In this document: piece after piece, positions 43,843 through 51,362 of the stretch | How positions within the stretch are numbered: position 1 is the stretch's first letter | Layout of the letters: each line of letters begins with the position of its first letter | NCBI RefSeq assembly: GCF_000718025.1 | Contig: NZ_JODS01000020.1 | Coordinates: 176,938 to 240,937, forward strand | Direction: 5' to 3' | DNA from: Kitasatospora purpeofusca | GTDB lineage: Bacteria; Actinomycetota; Actinomycetes; Streptomycetales; Streptomycetaceae | Length of the DNA: 64,000 bases | Made by a program: the position numbers and the translations under genes | The notes under the pieces: model-generated | What the model was told of the DNA's origin: nothing | Database searches by the model: none | What the model saw: only the letters and a program-made list of their open reading frames with translations

Positions 43843-43860
43843 CACCTGCGCAGGTGCGCA
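43843..43860. promoter_or_regulatory. Palindromic candidate operator of the ArsR repressor
   Basis: CACCTGCGCAGGTG (43843-43856) is a perfect 14-bp palindrome, overlapping a TGCGCA-GG-TGCGCA double motif (43847-43860). It lies between the ArsR start and the riboswitch, where a divergent operator is expected. Confidence 0.55.
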
Positions 43861-43900
43861 GCCTTGCAAGGGTCACCGCCCGCCCCCTACGGTGTTGCCC

Positions 43901-44072
43901 GCCGTGGTGCTCGGGAAGACCGGTGACAGACCCCCAGGGGTCCCAGTCCGGAGCGGCCCTCGCCACTGTGATCGGGGGGAAGTGTCCGTACCCATGTCGC
44001 CACTGGGCGCCTCGCGCGTCTGGGAAGGCGGGTACGGGAGCCCCGTCAGCCAGGAGACCGGCCGCGGCATCT
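43901..44072 (+). promoter_or_regulatory. Cobalamin riboswitch
   Basis: The stretch carries the conserved cobalamin-aptamer blocks in order: GGGAAGACCGGTGA (43913-43926), GCGGCCCTCGCCACTGTGA (43953-43971), a GCCACTGG ... CTGGGAAGGC pair (43999-44029) and the B12 box AGCCAGGAGACC (44048-44059). It lies just upstream of the NiCoT permease start, so adenosylcobalamin should repress synthesis of a transporter whose cobalt feeds B12 production. The mode is probably translational, since no T-rich terminator follows. Confidence 0.92.
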
Positions 44073-44112
44073 CACGAAGTATTTCCACGAGGTGCTGGAG
44101 CGTGATCCCAGG

Positions 44113-45273
44113 ATGACCCTGCCCGAAACCGTCGCCGCCCCGGCGGCGCCCACCGCCCTGCCCACCTTCCGATGGCGGCGGGAGGACACCGTACGGACCG
44201 CCGGCCTGATGGCCGTGATCCTGGCCATGCACGTGGTGGCCTTCGGGACGCTGATCTTCCTGGTCGCGCCGGAGAAGTACGAGGTGGGCACCCAGGTCTT
44301 CGGGGTGGGCCTGGGCATCACCGCCTACACCCTCGGCATGCGGCACGCCTTCGACGCCGACCACATCGCGGTGATCGACAACACCACCCGGAAGCTGATG
44401 GCGGACGGCAAGCGGCCGGTCTCGGTCGGCTTCTGGTTCGCGCTCGGACACTCTTCGATGGTGGTGCTGATGGCCGCCCTGGTGGCGGGCGGCGCGCAGC
44501 TGGCCAGCACCCTGATGGACGACGAGTCCACCACCCACCAGTGGCTGGGTGTGGTCGGCACCTCGGCCTCCGGGGCCTTCCTCTACCTGATCGGCGCGCT
44601 CAACCTGGCCGCGCTGTTCGGCATCCTCAAGGTCTTCCGCTCGATGCGGGAGGGCCGGTTCGACGAGGCCGAGCTGGAGGACCACCTCAACTCGCGCGGC
44701 CTGCTGGCCCGGGTGCTGAACCGGGCCACCCGCTCGATCACCCGCCCCGGCCAGATGTTCCCGGTCGGCATGGTGCTCGGCCTGGGCTTCGACACCGCGA
44801 CCGAGGTCACCCTGATGGTGATGGCCGGCTCAGGCGCGGCCTCCGGCCTGCCCTGGTACGCGATCGTCTGCCTGCCGCTGCTGTTCGCGGCCGGCATGAG
44901 CCTGTTCGACACCCTGGACGGCACCTTCATGAACTTCGCCTACCAGTGGGCGTTCTCCAACCCGGTGCGCAAGGTGTACTACAACCTGACCATCACCGGA
45001 CTGTCCATCGCGGTGGCGTTCATCATCGGGACCATCGAACTCGTCGGCGTCCTGCACGAGAAGCTGGACCTCACCGACCCGGTGACCGGCTGGATCGCGG
45101 ACATCACCCTGGACAACGTCGGCTACGCCATCGTCGGCCTGTTCGTCGTCGTCTGGGGCGCCGCCATCGCCTACTGGCGCCTCGCCGGCGTCGAGCAGAA
45201 GTGGGCCGCCCCTGCCGCCCCCGCTGCTGTCCAGAAACCCGCCCCGGCGCCCGCCCCGGCGCCCGCCGAGTAG
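44113..45273 (+). CDS. NiCoT family nickel/cobalt permease (cobalt favoured)
   Basis: A 386-residue membrane protein of the HoxN/NixA family. The helix II signature RHAFDADHIAVIDNTTRK is intact, as are GFWFALGHSSMVV and LGLGFDTATEV; about eight membrane helices are visible and the C-terminus is an Ala/Pro tail. The family takes up Ni or Co ions. The upstream cobalamin riboswitch argues for cobalt as the main substrate; the divergent His-tailed ArsR adds metal control. ATG at 44113 is used; GTG 44092 is in frame and closer to the riboswitch. Confidence 0.93.
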   Translation: MTLPETVAAPAAPTALPTFRWRREDTVRTAGLMAVILAMHVVAFGTLIFLVAPEKYEVGTQVFGVGLGITAYTLGMRHAFDADHIAVIDNTTRKLMADGKRPVSVGFWFALGHSSMVVLMAALVAGGAQLASTLMDDESTTHQWLGVVGTSASGAFLYLIGALNLAALFGILKVFRSMREGRFDEAELEDHLNSRGLLARVLNRATRSITRPGQMFPVGMVLGLGFDTATEVTLMVMAGSGAASGLPWYAIVCLPLLFAAGMSLFDTLDGTFMNFAYQWAFSNPVRKVYYNLTITGLSIAVAFIIGTIELVGVLHEKLDLTDPVTGWIADITLDNVGYAIVGLFVVVWGAAIAYWRLAGVEQKWAAPAAPAAVQKPAPAPAPAPAE

Positions 45274-45325
45274 CCCTCCGGGCCCGGGTGGGGGCGTTCG
45301 GCGGGCGGATCGGGGGTGGGGTTCG

Positions 45326-45331
45326 TAGGCT
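45326..45331 (+). promoter_or_regulatory. -10 element positioned for a leaderless transcript
   Basis: TAGGCT lies at exactly -12 to -7 from the ATG at 45338 and no Shine-Dalgarno is present, so the mRNA probably starts at the ATG. Confidence 0.5.
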
Positions 45332-45337
45332 CGACGC

Positions 45338-46444
45338 ATGGCTGATGCGTACGCGGGCCGGCGGGAGCGGTTGCGGGAGCACTGCGGTGCGTCCGGGGCC
45401 GATGCGGCGCTGATCACCCGGGCGGCGAACGTGCGGTACCTCACCGGGTGTCCGCCGTGCGGGGCGACCCTGCTGCTGACCCGGGACCGGGCGGTGCTGG
45501 CGCTGCCCGACGACCTGCCGCCGGACGACACCGGGGAGCACCTGATCTCGCCCGAGGTGACCCGGCTGGAGGTGGCGGCCGGGGCGGACACCGCGCTGGC
45601 CGCGGCCGGTGCCGCGGCGGGGCTGCGGGTGGCCGGGCTGGCGGTGGAGGAGCACGATCTGACGGTCACCCGGCACCGGGCCGTGGCCGGGCTGGTCGAG
45701 GGCACCCGGCTGGCGGACGTCGGACAGGCGGTCGAGCGGCTGCGGGTGGTCAAGGACGAGTACGAGATCGCCGATCTGCGGATCGCCGCCGAGATCGCCG
45801 ACCAGGCGCTCGGCGAGCTGCTGGAGTCGATCCTGGTCGGCCGGACCGAGCGGCACCTGGCGATGGAGCTGGAGCGCCGGATGATCGACCACGGCGCGGA
45901 CCGCGCGGCGTTCCCGGTCTCGGTCGGCACCGGCAGCCACTCCGGCCAGCAGGCGCACCAGCCCACCGACCGCCGGGTCGAGGAGGGCGACTTCCTGACC
46001 GTGGTGCTCGGCGCCCGGTACCGGGGCTACGGCGTCTCGACGGCCCGGACCTTCGTGATCGGGGCGGCCCCGGCCCCCTGGCAGGTCGAGTTGCACCGGC
46101 TGGTGTTCCGGGCCCAGCGGGCCGGCCGGGAGGCGCTCGGCCCGGGGGTCGAGCAGCACGTGCCCGACCAGGCGGCGCGGGCGATCCTGCAGTCGGCGGG
46201 GCACACGGAGACCTCTCCGCACCCGGTCGGCCACGGCATCGGGCTGGAGATCCGGGAGGCACCGCGTCTCGGCCCCACGGACATGGGTAAACTGGACAGC
46301 CGCGTGCCGGTCACTGTCGGCCCGGGGGTCCACCTCCCGGGACGCGGCGGGGTCCGGATCGAGGACACGCTCGTCGTTCGCCCCCTTGAGGAGGGCGGGC
46401 CCGAGCTGCTCACCATCACCACCAAGGAGCTCCTCGCCCTGTGA
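45338..46444 (+). CDS. M24 (X-Pro aminopeptidase-like) protein with degenerate metal site
   Basis: A 368-residue protein with the creatinase N domain and a pita-bread M24 domain. M24 enzymes bind two metals through Asp, Asp, His, Glu, Glu. Aligned by eye with YqhT-type peptidases, the first Asp (DFGA) is Val223, the second (SDxTRT) is Ser234, the His is kept (His299), the EPG Glu is Gly328, and the final Glu is kept (Glu342). Three of five ligands are lost, so proline-peptidase activity is doubtful. Such genes commonly precede efp, as here, 66 bases downstream. The Met start shows no ribosome site; see the TAGGCT hexamer. Confidence 0.85.
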   Translation: MADAYAGRRERLREHCGASGADAALITRAANVRYLTGCPPCGATLLLTRDRAVLALPDDLPPDDTGEHLISPEVTRLEVAAGADTALAAAGAAAGLRVAGLAVEEHDLTVTRHRAVAGLVEGTRLADVGQAVERLRVVKDEYEIADLRIAAEIADQALGELLESILVGRTERHLAMELERRMIDHGADRAAFPVSVGTGSHSGQQAHQPTDRRVEEGDFLTVVLGARYRGYGVSTARTFVIGAAPAPWQVELHRLVFRAQRAGREALGPGVEQHVPDQAARAILQSAGHTETSPHPVGHGIGLEIREAPRLGPTDMGKLDSRVPVTVGPGVHLPGRGGVRIEDTLVVRPLEEGGPELLTITTKELLAL

Positions 46445-46510
46445 CACAGGCGTGTCCCAGGACGCGACCCCTTGGTTCCTTGACAGCTATATCCAGGAGT
46501 TAGTGCGCCC

Positions 46511-47074
46511 GTGGCTTCCACGAACGATCTCAAGAACGGCATGGTCCTCAAGCTGGACGGCGGGAAGCTCTGGTCCGTCGTCGAGTTCCAGCACGTCAAG
46601 CCCGGCAAGGGCCCGGCCTTCGTGCGCACCAAGCTCAAGGAGGTCCTGACGGGCAAGGTCGTCGACAAGACCTTCAACGCCGGCACCAAGGTCGAGACCG
46701 CGAACGTCGACAAGCGCACGATGCAGTTCTCGTACAAGGACGGCGAGAACTACGTGTTCATGGACATGGACACCTTCGACCAGCTGACCATCGAGCCGGT
46801 CGTCGTCGGTGACGCCGCCAAGTACCTGCTCGAGGGCTTCGACGCGCTCGTCGCCGTGAACGAGGGCGCGGTGCTGTACATCGAGCTCCCCGCCGCCGTC
46901 GAGCTGGTCATCGCCGAGACCGAGCCGGGCGTCCAGGGCGACCGCTCCACCGGTGGCACCAAGCCGGCCACGCTGGAGACCGGTGCCGAGATCCAGGTCC
47001 CGCTCTTCGTGACCACCGGCGAGAAGGTCAAGGTCGACACCCGCGACGGCAGCTACCTCGGCCGGGTGAAGTAA
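46511..47074 (+). CDS. efp: Elongation factor P
   Basis: EF-P binds between the P and E sites and rescues ribosomes stalled at proline runs, which matters in this proline-rich proteome. The 187-residue protein has a KOW-like domain with the tip motif VKPGKGPAF carrying the conserved Lys (about 33), then two OB domains. GTG at 46511 fits the family start. A TTGACA at 46480-46485 upstream has no properly spaced -10. nusB follows after four bases. Confidence 0.96.
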   Translation: MASTNDLKNGMVLKLDGGKLWSVVEFQHVKPGKGPAFVRTKLKEVLTGKVVDKTFNAGTKVETANVDKRTMQFSYKDGENYVFMDMDTFDQLTIEPVVVGDAAKYLLEGFDALVAVNEGAVLYIELPAAVELVIAETEPGVQGDRSTGGTKPATLETGAEIQVPLFVTTGEKVKVDTRDGSYLGRVK

Positions 47075-47078
47075 GTCC

Positions 47079-47516
47079 GTGTCGTCCGCACGCACCAAGG
47101 CCCGCACGCGAGCCTTCCAGATCCTGTTCGAGGCCGACCACCGTGGGGTCGACCCGCTGACGGTCCTCGCCGACTGGGTGGCCCGGGCCCGGGAGCCCAA
47201 GCCGGACGAGGGCACGCCTCAGGTCGGCGAGTACACCATGGAGCTGGTGGAGGGGTACGTCCAGTACGCCCGCCGGATCGATGAGCTGATCTCGCAGTAC
47301 GCCGTCGGCTGGACGCTCGACCGGATGCCGATCGCGGACCGCAACGTCCTGCGGCTCGGTGCCTACGAGCTGATCTGGGAGGACAGCGTCCCGGACGCGG
47401 TCGTCGTCGACGAGGCGGTGGAGATCGCCAAGGAGTACTCCACCGACGACTCCCCGGCGTTCGTCAACGGTCTGCTGGCCCGCTTCATGGAGCTCAAGCC
47501 GAGCATCCGCCGCTGA
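47079..47516 (+). CDS. nusB: Transcription antitermination protein NusB
   Basis: NusB with NusE (S10) binds boxA of rRNA transcripts. The 145-residue all-helical protein has ARTKARTRAFQILFEAD, the RRIDELISQYAVGWTLDRMPIADRNVLRLG core (given in two overlapping family blocks) and VVVDEAVEIAKEYSTDDSPAFVNGLL. GTG at 47079 follows the efp stop closely, so the two are co-transcribed. Confidence 0.95.
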   Translation: MSSARTKARTRAFQILFEADHRGVDPLTVLADWVARAREPKPDEGTPQVGEYTMELVEGYVQYARRIDELISQYAVGWTLDRMPIADRNVLRLGAYELIWEDSVPDAVVVDEAVEIAKEYSTDDSPAFVNGLLARFMELKPSIRR

Positions 47517-47533
47517 GGCGCGCACCTGTACCG

Positions 47534-47567
47534 ACGGCCGTCGGACCGGAAACGGTCCGGCGGCCGT
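47534..47567 (+). terminator. Terminator after nusB
   Basis: A 15-bp stem (47534-47548 with 47553-47567, one G-U pair) capped by a GAAA tetraloop lies 17 bases after the nusB stop. Confidence 0.85.
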
Positions 47568-47596
47568 TCGGCGTGTTCAACCGTTCGGCGTATGGT

Positions 47597-47615
47597 GTTA
47601 CTACTCGCCAGTAAC
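47597..47615. promoter_or_regulatory. Palindromic operator GTTACT-N7-AGTAAC
   Basis: GTTACT (47597-47602) and AGTAAC (47610-47615) are exact inverted repeats separated by seven bases. It begins right after TATGGT (47591-47596), a plausible -10, so a bound repressor would block transcription of the gene at 47676. The symmetry is typical of TetR-family operators; the regulator is not encoded nearby. Confidence 0.6.
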
Positions 47616-47675
47616 CTGGTGCTCCGGCGGCCCACGCCCGTCGGCGACCCCGTAGTGAAGGGCAGGCCACCCCCC

Positions 47676-48515
47676 ATGACCACGGCGATCCGCAGCGAGT
47701 TCGACCAGGGCATCGCCCTCACCCCGCACCCGGACGAGCCCGACCGGTACGACGGCGAACTCGGCGCCGGCTGGCAGATCGGCGGCGGCGTCAACGGCGG
47801 AATGCTGCTGGCCGTCGCCGGCCACGCGCTCTCGCTCGCGCACACGGCCCGCCCGGAGAGCGCCGACCACACCGACCCGGTGTCGATCAGCGGCTACTAC
47901 CTCTCCGCCGCCACCCCCGGACCGGCCACCGTGCGCACCGACATCGTCCGCACCGGCCGCACGCTCTCCACCGGCACCGCCGCGCTCAGCCAGGGCGGTG
48001 TGGAGCGCCTGCGGGTGCTCGCCACCCACGGCGACCTCGCCACCCACGACGGGGACGTGCGGACCAGCGCCGCCCCGCCGCAGCTGCCGCCGCCGGACCA
48101 GTGCGTCGGCGTCGAGCACGCGCCCAAGGAACTGATCGCGCAGGCCGCGCTGCTGGAGCGGTTCGACATGCGGCTCGACCCGGCGACCATCGGCTGGGCG
48201 CTCGGACAGCCGTCCGGCACCGGCCGGATCCAGGGCTGGTTCCGGCTCGCCGACGGCCGCGAGCCCGACCCGCTGCTGCTCCTGCTGGTCGCCGACGCGC
48301 TGCCGCCGGTCACCTTCGACCTCGGGATGCCGGGCTGGGCGCCGACCGTGGAACTGACGGTGCATCTGCGGGCCAGGCCCGCGCCCGGCTGGCTGCGGGT
48401 CGTGCACGCGACCCGGAACCTGGCGGGCGGGTACTTCGAGGAGGACGCCGAGGTCTGGGACGAGACCGGCCGACTGGTCGCCCAGTCCCGGCAACTCGCG
48501 CGCGTGCCGCGGTAG
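47676..48515 (+). CDS. Acyl-CoA thioesterase-like protein (double hotdog fold)
   Basis: A 279-residue protein with two hotdog-like halves: GGGVNGGMLLAVAGHALSLAH in the first, and MPGWAPTVELTVHLRARPAPGWLRV in the second, ending AEVWDETGRLVAQSRQLAR, a thioesterase-family closing motif. It probably hydrolyses medium or long acyl-CoA. ATG at 47676 is preferred since an in-frame ATG at 47592 overlaps the promoter/operator region. The operator suggests regulation with fatty-acid metabolism. Confidence 0.78.
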   Translation: MTTAIRSEFDQGIALTPHPDEPDRYDGELGAGWQIGGGVNGGMLLAVAGHALSLAHTARPESADHTDPVSISGYYLSAATPGPATVRTDIVRTGRTLSTGTAALSQGGVERLRVLATHGDLATHDGDVRTSAAPPQLPPPDQCVGVEHAPKELIAQAALLERFDMRLDPATIGWALGQPSGTGRIQGWFRLADGREPDPLLLLLVADALPPVTFDLGMPGWAPTVELTVHLRARPAPGWLRVVHATRNLAGGYFEEDAEVWDETGRLVAQSRQLARVPR

Positions 48516-48803
48516 TCAGGAGGAGGGGGCTCGGCCGGGGGCGCGCGGGCCGGGGCGTGCGCGGGCGTGGATGGCTGAAACGGTGTGAGCGGGTGGGCAC
48601 GGGGTGTGACGACGGCGCCTCGCGCGGGGCGGATGCGCGGGGCGCGACCGCTCGGGCGCACAACCGTGCGTGACTCCAAACATCCGATTCACCCTCGGTT
48701 ACAGTCCTGTGACACGTCGTACGTGTGCGCCACGCGGGGCTGGGGAGGACAAGGTCGGCGGTGCACCCGCCGCCGACCCGCCCGCCCCGCCCGAGGAGCC
48801 CCG

Positions 48804-49724
48804 ATGAGCCGCAACGGCCGCGCCCGCCGCACTCCCGACTGCACCGCCGCCGGCCACCGCCCCCGGGTCCGTCCGCGCGTCGCCGCCGAGCGGGCCGAGG
48901 GCTGCGAGCGGCAGCGGTCCGAGGGGGCCGGCCAGGCGTTCGTGATCGGGGTGCTCACCAGCGCGGCGGACTTCGAGGCGGCCCGCGCCTGGCAGTTGTC
49001 GGACGCCCCGGACCACGAGCGGTACCTGGCCGAGACCGCCGAGCTGCTCACCGACGCCCGGCGCCGGTTCGACACCGTCCGGGCGCGGATGTTCCACCCG
49101 CAGGACTTCGCCGAGTTCTGTCTGCTGCACGGCCTCGACCCGGCCGAGCCGGCCGCCCGTGAGCGCTACCTGGTCAACCCGCCGCTGCAGACCCAGCTGT
49201 TGGCCTATCAGGGCGAGGAGCTGGTCGGCGACTTCCTGCCCCGGCTGGTGCGGGCCCGGGAGAACGGACTGACGCTGCGCCACGCCGACCTGCTGCTCGA
49301 CGGCCGCCTGCACGGTGAGCGCGACGAGGCCGTGCGCGGCGCCTACGAGCAGGGCGCGGAGGTGTTCCGCCGGATGCTGCTGGGGGCCGGCAGCGGCGTC
49401 TACGAGCTGCGGCTGTCGGTGGACGCGCCCGGTGGGCGGCTGACCGCGGCGGCCCGGGTGCTCCAGTGGGAGGACGGCGTGGTGCGGATCAACGACGAGG
49501 ACCTCGAACTGCTCTGCGCGGTGTTCTGCGCCGGGCTGGCCCGGGAGCTGCCCGGTCTCGCGGTGCTGCACGGCGCGCAGGGCTCGGCGGCGGCCTGCGG
49601 GGAGTACCGGCAGACCGCCTGGGCCTGGGCCAGCGAGGGGCGGGTGTGGACGCCCGCGGCCGGTCCGGTGCGGCTGGACGGCGTGGCGGCCGAGCCGGGC
49701 TACCGGCTGGAGACGGTCTGCTGA
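48804..49724 (+). CDS. Conserved hypothetical protein
   Basis: A 306-residue protein I do not recognise. The first 45 residues are Arg-rich and likely disordered. The rest looks globular and acidic, with FCLLHGLDPAEPAARERYLVN and a Leu/Arg-rich centre, and a beta-rich C-terminal part (LQWEDGVVRINDEDLELLCAV). No signal peptide or membrane helix. ATG at 48804 follows GAGGAG. A TACAGT at 48700-48705 could be a -10. It sits between the nusB side and bldD, where S. coelicolor has, as I recall, no gene. Confidence 0.6.
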   Translation: MSRNGRARRTPDCTAAGHRPRVRPRVAAERAEGCERQRSEGAGQAFVIGVLTSAADFEAARAWQLSDAPDHERYLAETAELLTDARRRFDTVRARMFHPQDFAEFCLLHGLDPAEPAARERYLVNPPLQTQLLAYQGEELVGDFLPRLVRARENGLTLRHADLLLDGRLHGERDEAVRGAYEQGAEVFRRMLLGAGSGVYELRLSVDAPGGRLTAAARVLQWEDGVVRINDEDLELLCAVFCAGLARELPGLAVLHGAQGSAAACGEYRQTAWAWASEGRVWTPAAGPVRLDGVAAEPGYRLETVC

Positions 49725-49787
49725 AACAGGGGGACGCGTACACGCGGGCACGCGGGAGGGTGCGGCGGGGCCCGCCCGGGAACGCCG

Positions 49788-49886
49788 CGGCGCGGCACCC
49801 CGTTCGGGGGCCGCGCCGTGACGTTTCTGCTGGTGTTCGCCGTTCCCGCTCCCGTTTCGTGGGCCGCGAACCGGGGAGCGGGGAAC
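49788..49886. terminator. Two hairpins between convergent genes (unknown protein and bldD)
   Basis: The first hairpin pairs 49788-49801 with 49806-49818 (one bulged base); the second pairs GTTCCCGCTCCC (49842-49853) with GGGAGCGGGGAAC (49874-49886, one bulge). They lie between stops at 49724 (+) and 49900 (-), and probably serve one strand each. Confidence 0.65.
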
Positions 49887-49899
49887 CGAGGGCCGGGAC

Positions 49900-50403
49900 T
49901 CAGCCCGTCTCCTCCTCGCGCACCGCACGGCGCGCGTCGGGGTTGAGCACGCCCCAGGAGATGAGCTGCTCGGTGAGGATCGACGGCGACTGGTCGTAGA
50001 TCACGGCCAGGGTGCGCAGGTCGTCCTGGCGGATCGACAGCACCTTGCCGTTGTAGTCGCCGCGCTGGCTCTGGATGGTCGCCGCGTAGCGCTGCAGCGG
50101 GCCGGCCTTCTCGGACGGGACCTGGGTCAGTCTCTCCAGGTCGAGGACCAGGCGCGGCGGCGGCTCGGCCGCGCCGCCGGGCGTACCGCCGGGCAGCAGC
50201 TCCTGTACCGGGACCCCGTAGAACTCCGCCAGTTCGGCCAGACGCTGCACGGTGACCGCACGGTCCCCACGCTCGTACGAGCCGACGACGACTGCCTTCC
50301 AGCGCCCCTGGGACTTCTCCTCGACACCGTGCAGGGAGAGCCCCTGCTGGGTGCGGATGGCTCGGAGCTTGCCTCCGAGCTGCTTCGCGTAGTCGCTGGA
50401 CAT
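49900..50403 (-). CDS. bldD: Developmental master regulator BldD
   Basis: BldD (S. coelicolor SCO1489) represses sporulation genes during vegetative growth when bound by tetrameric c-di-GMP. The 167-residue protein has an N-terminal helix-turn-helix (AKQLGGKLRAIRTQQGLSL ... VVVGSYERGDRAVTVQRLAELA) and a C-terminal domain with the c-di-GMP signature RGD-X8-RQDD: Arg114, Asp116, Arg125 and Asp128 are all present. The gene is on the - strand, divergent from pyrR, and carries a BldD-like site in its own promoter. Confidence 0.97.
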   Translation of the reverse strand: MSSDYAKQLGGKLRAIRTQQGLSLHGVEEKSQGRWKAVVVGSYERGDRAVTVQRLAELAEFYGVPVQELLPGGTPGGAAEPPPRLVLDLERLTQVPSEKAGPLQRYAATIQSQRGDYNGKVLSIRQDDLRTLAVIYDQSPSILTEQLISWGVLNPDARRAVREEETG

Positions 50404-50492
50404 TGATCTCCCCGGACGAGATTGCTTCGCGTTCAGTGGTGGGTCACGGGCGATTGCCGACGCCGTTACCGGTGGGTTCGACGTCCGTCTCG

Positions 50493-50534
50493 TAACTCAC
50501 TGTGAGGTTACGTAGAGTGAGGTAGTTGCGTCAA
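50493..50534 (-). promoter_or_regulatory. bldD promoter with BldD-like autoregulatory operator
   Basis: On the - strand TTGACG (50529-50534) and TAACCT (50505-50510) are 18 bases apart, a good vegetative promoter. Next to it, overlapping the predicted transcript start, TAACTCACTGTGA (50493-50505, + strand) matches the BldD consensus (TnACnCwGnGTnA) at all but one informative position and is nearly palindromic. Autoregulation of bldD is established in S. coelicolor. Confidence 0.7.
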
Positions 50535-50687
50535 GCCGAATGGGGCAGTCGTGCGAATGGGCCGCATCAGGGGTGCGTCCGGCACGTGAACCAGGGGAAG
50601 CGGAACGATGGCCGTCGGTTGGCCGCAGAATCACGCTGGTAGGATGACCGGAGCCCGCGCCGCAGGTCGGCGGGGGTCTCCCGACAT

Positions 50688-50722
50688 CCTTTAAGACCCG
50701 TCCCGTGAGGCGGGGAAGGAGG
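50688..50722 (+). promoter_or_regulatory. PyrR-binding RNA element over the pyrR ribosome site
   Basis: After TTTAAGA the leader has CCCG (50697-50700), a TCCCGTGAGG loop (50701-50710) and CGGG (50711-50714), directly joined to GGAAGGAGG (50714-50722), the pyrR Shine-Dalgarno. The loop matches the PyrR consensus with GNGAGG. In mycobacteria PyrR bound with UMP blocks translation at such a site. TAGGAT at 50640-50645 is a possible -10. Confidence 0.72.
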
Positions 50723-50733
50723 TCCGCTTCGGC

Positions 50734-51357
50734 ATGACCGCACACCAGGAATCCGCACCGAGGCCGCCGCACCAAGTGCTGGACGGCACGGACATCGCCC
50801 GGGTCATCACCCGGATAGCGCACGAGATCGTCGAGCGCGCCAAGGGCGCCGAGGACGTCGTGCTGCTGGGCATCCACACCAGGGGTGTCCACCTCGCCCG
50901 GCGGCTGCACGCCAGGCTCGCCCAGATCACCGACCAGGACATCCCGCTCGGCACCCTGGACATCACGATGTACCGGGACGATCTGAGGCTGAAGCCCGCC
51001 CGCGCCCTGGAGCACACCGAGATCCCGCCCGGCGGCATCGACGGTCGGCTGGTCGTCCTCGTCGACGACGTGCTCTTCTCCGGCCGCACCATCCGCGCCG
51101 CGCTCGACGCCCTGAACGACATCGGCCGCCCCCGCGCCGTCCAGCTCGCCGTCCTCGTCGACCGCGGCCACCGCGAGCTGCCGATCCGCGCCGACTACGT
51201 GGGCAAGAACCTCCCCACGTCACTGCGCGAGGCCGTCCAGGTGCGCCTGTCCGACCGCGACGGCGTGGACGCCGTGCTCGTCGGCGACCGCGACTTCGCG
51301 GCGCGCTCCTCCCAGGCCCTGGCCGCTCAGGCCACCGAATCGCACCTCCCGGAGTAA
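50734..51357 (+). CDS. pyrR: Bifunctional pyr regulator / uracil phosphoribosyltransferase PyrR
   Basis: PyrR binds pyr mRNA in response to UMP and has uracil phosphoribosyltransferase activity. The 207-residue protein has a type I PRTase fold with the PRPP motif VVLVDDVLFSGRTIRAALDAL and GTLDITMYRDDL. ATG at 50734 follows the AAGGAGG that is part of the PyrR RNA element. The N-terminus has a short disordered extension. It heads the operon, five bases before pyrB. Confidence 0.95.
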   Translation: MTAHQESAPRPPHQVLDGTDIARVITRIAHEIVERAKGAEDVVLLGIHTRGVHLARRLHARLAQITDQDIPLGTLDITMYRDDLRLKPARALEHTEIPPGGIDGRLVVLVDDVLFSGRTIRAALDALNDIGRPRAVQLAVLVDRGHRELPIRADYVGKNLPTSLREAVQVRLSDRDGVDAVLVGDRDFAARSSQALAAQATESHLPE

Positions 51358-51362
51358 CCCGC

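Noticed and set aside
46480..46485. Perfect TTGACA before efp
   Set aside because: The only AT-rich hexamers downstream (TATATC at two bases, TAGTGC at 15 bases) are badly spaced; not called a promoter.
47592..47675. Upstream ATG start for the thioesterase
   Set aside because: It overlaps the predicted -10 and operator and has no ribosome site; the ATG at 47676 starts the conserved part.
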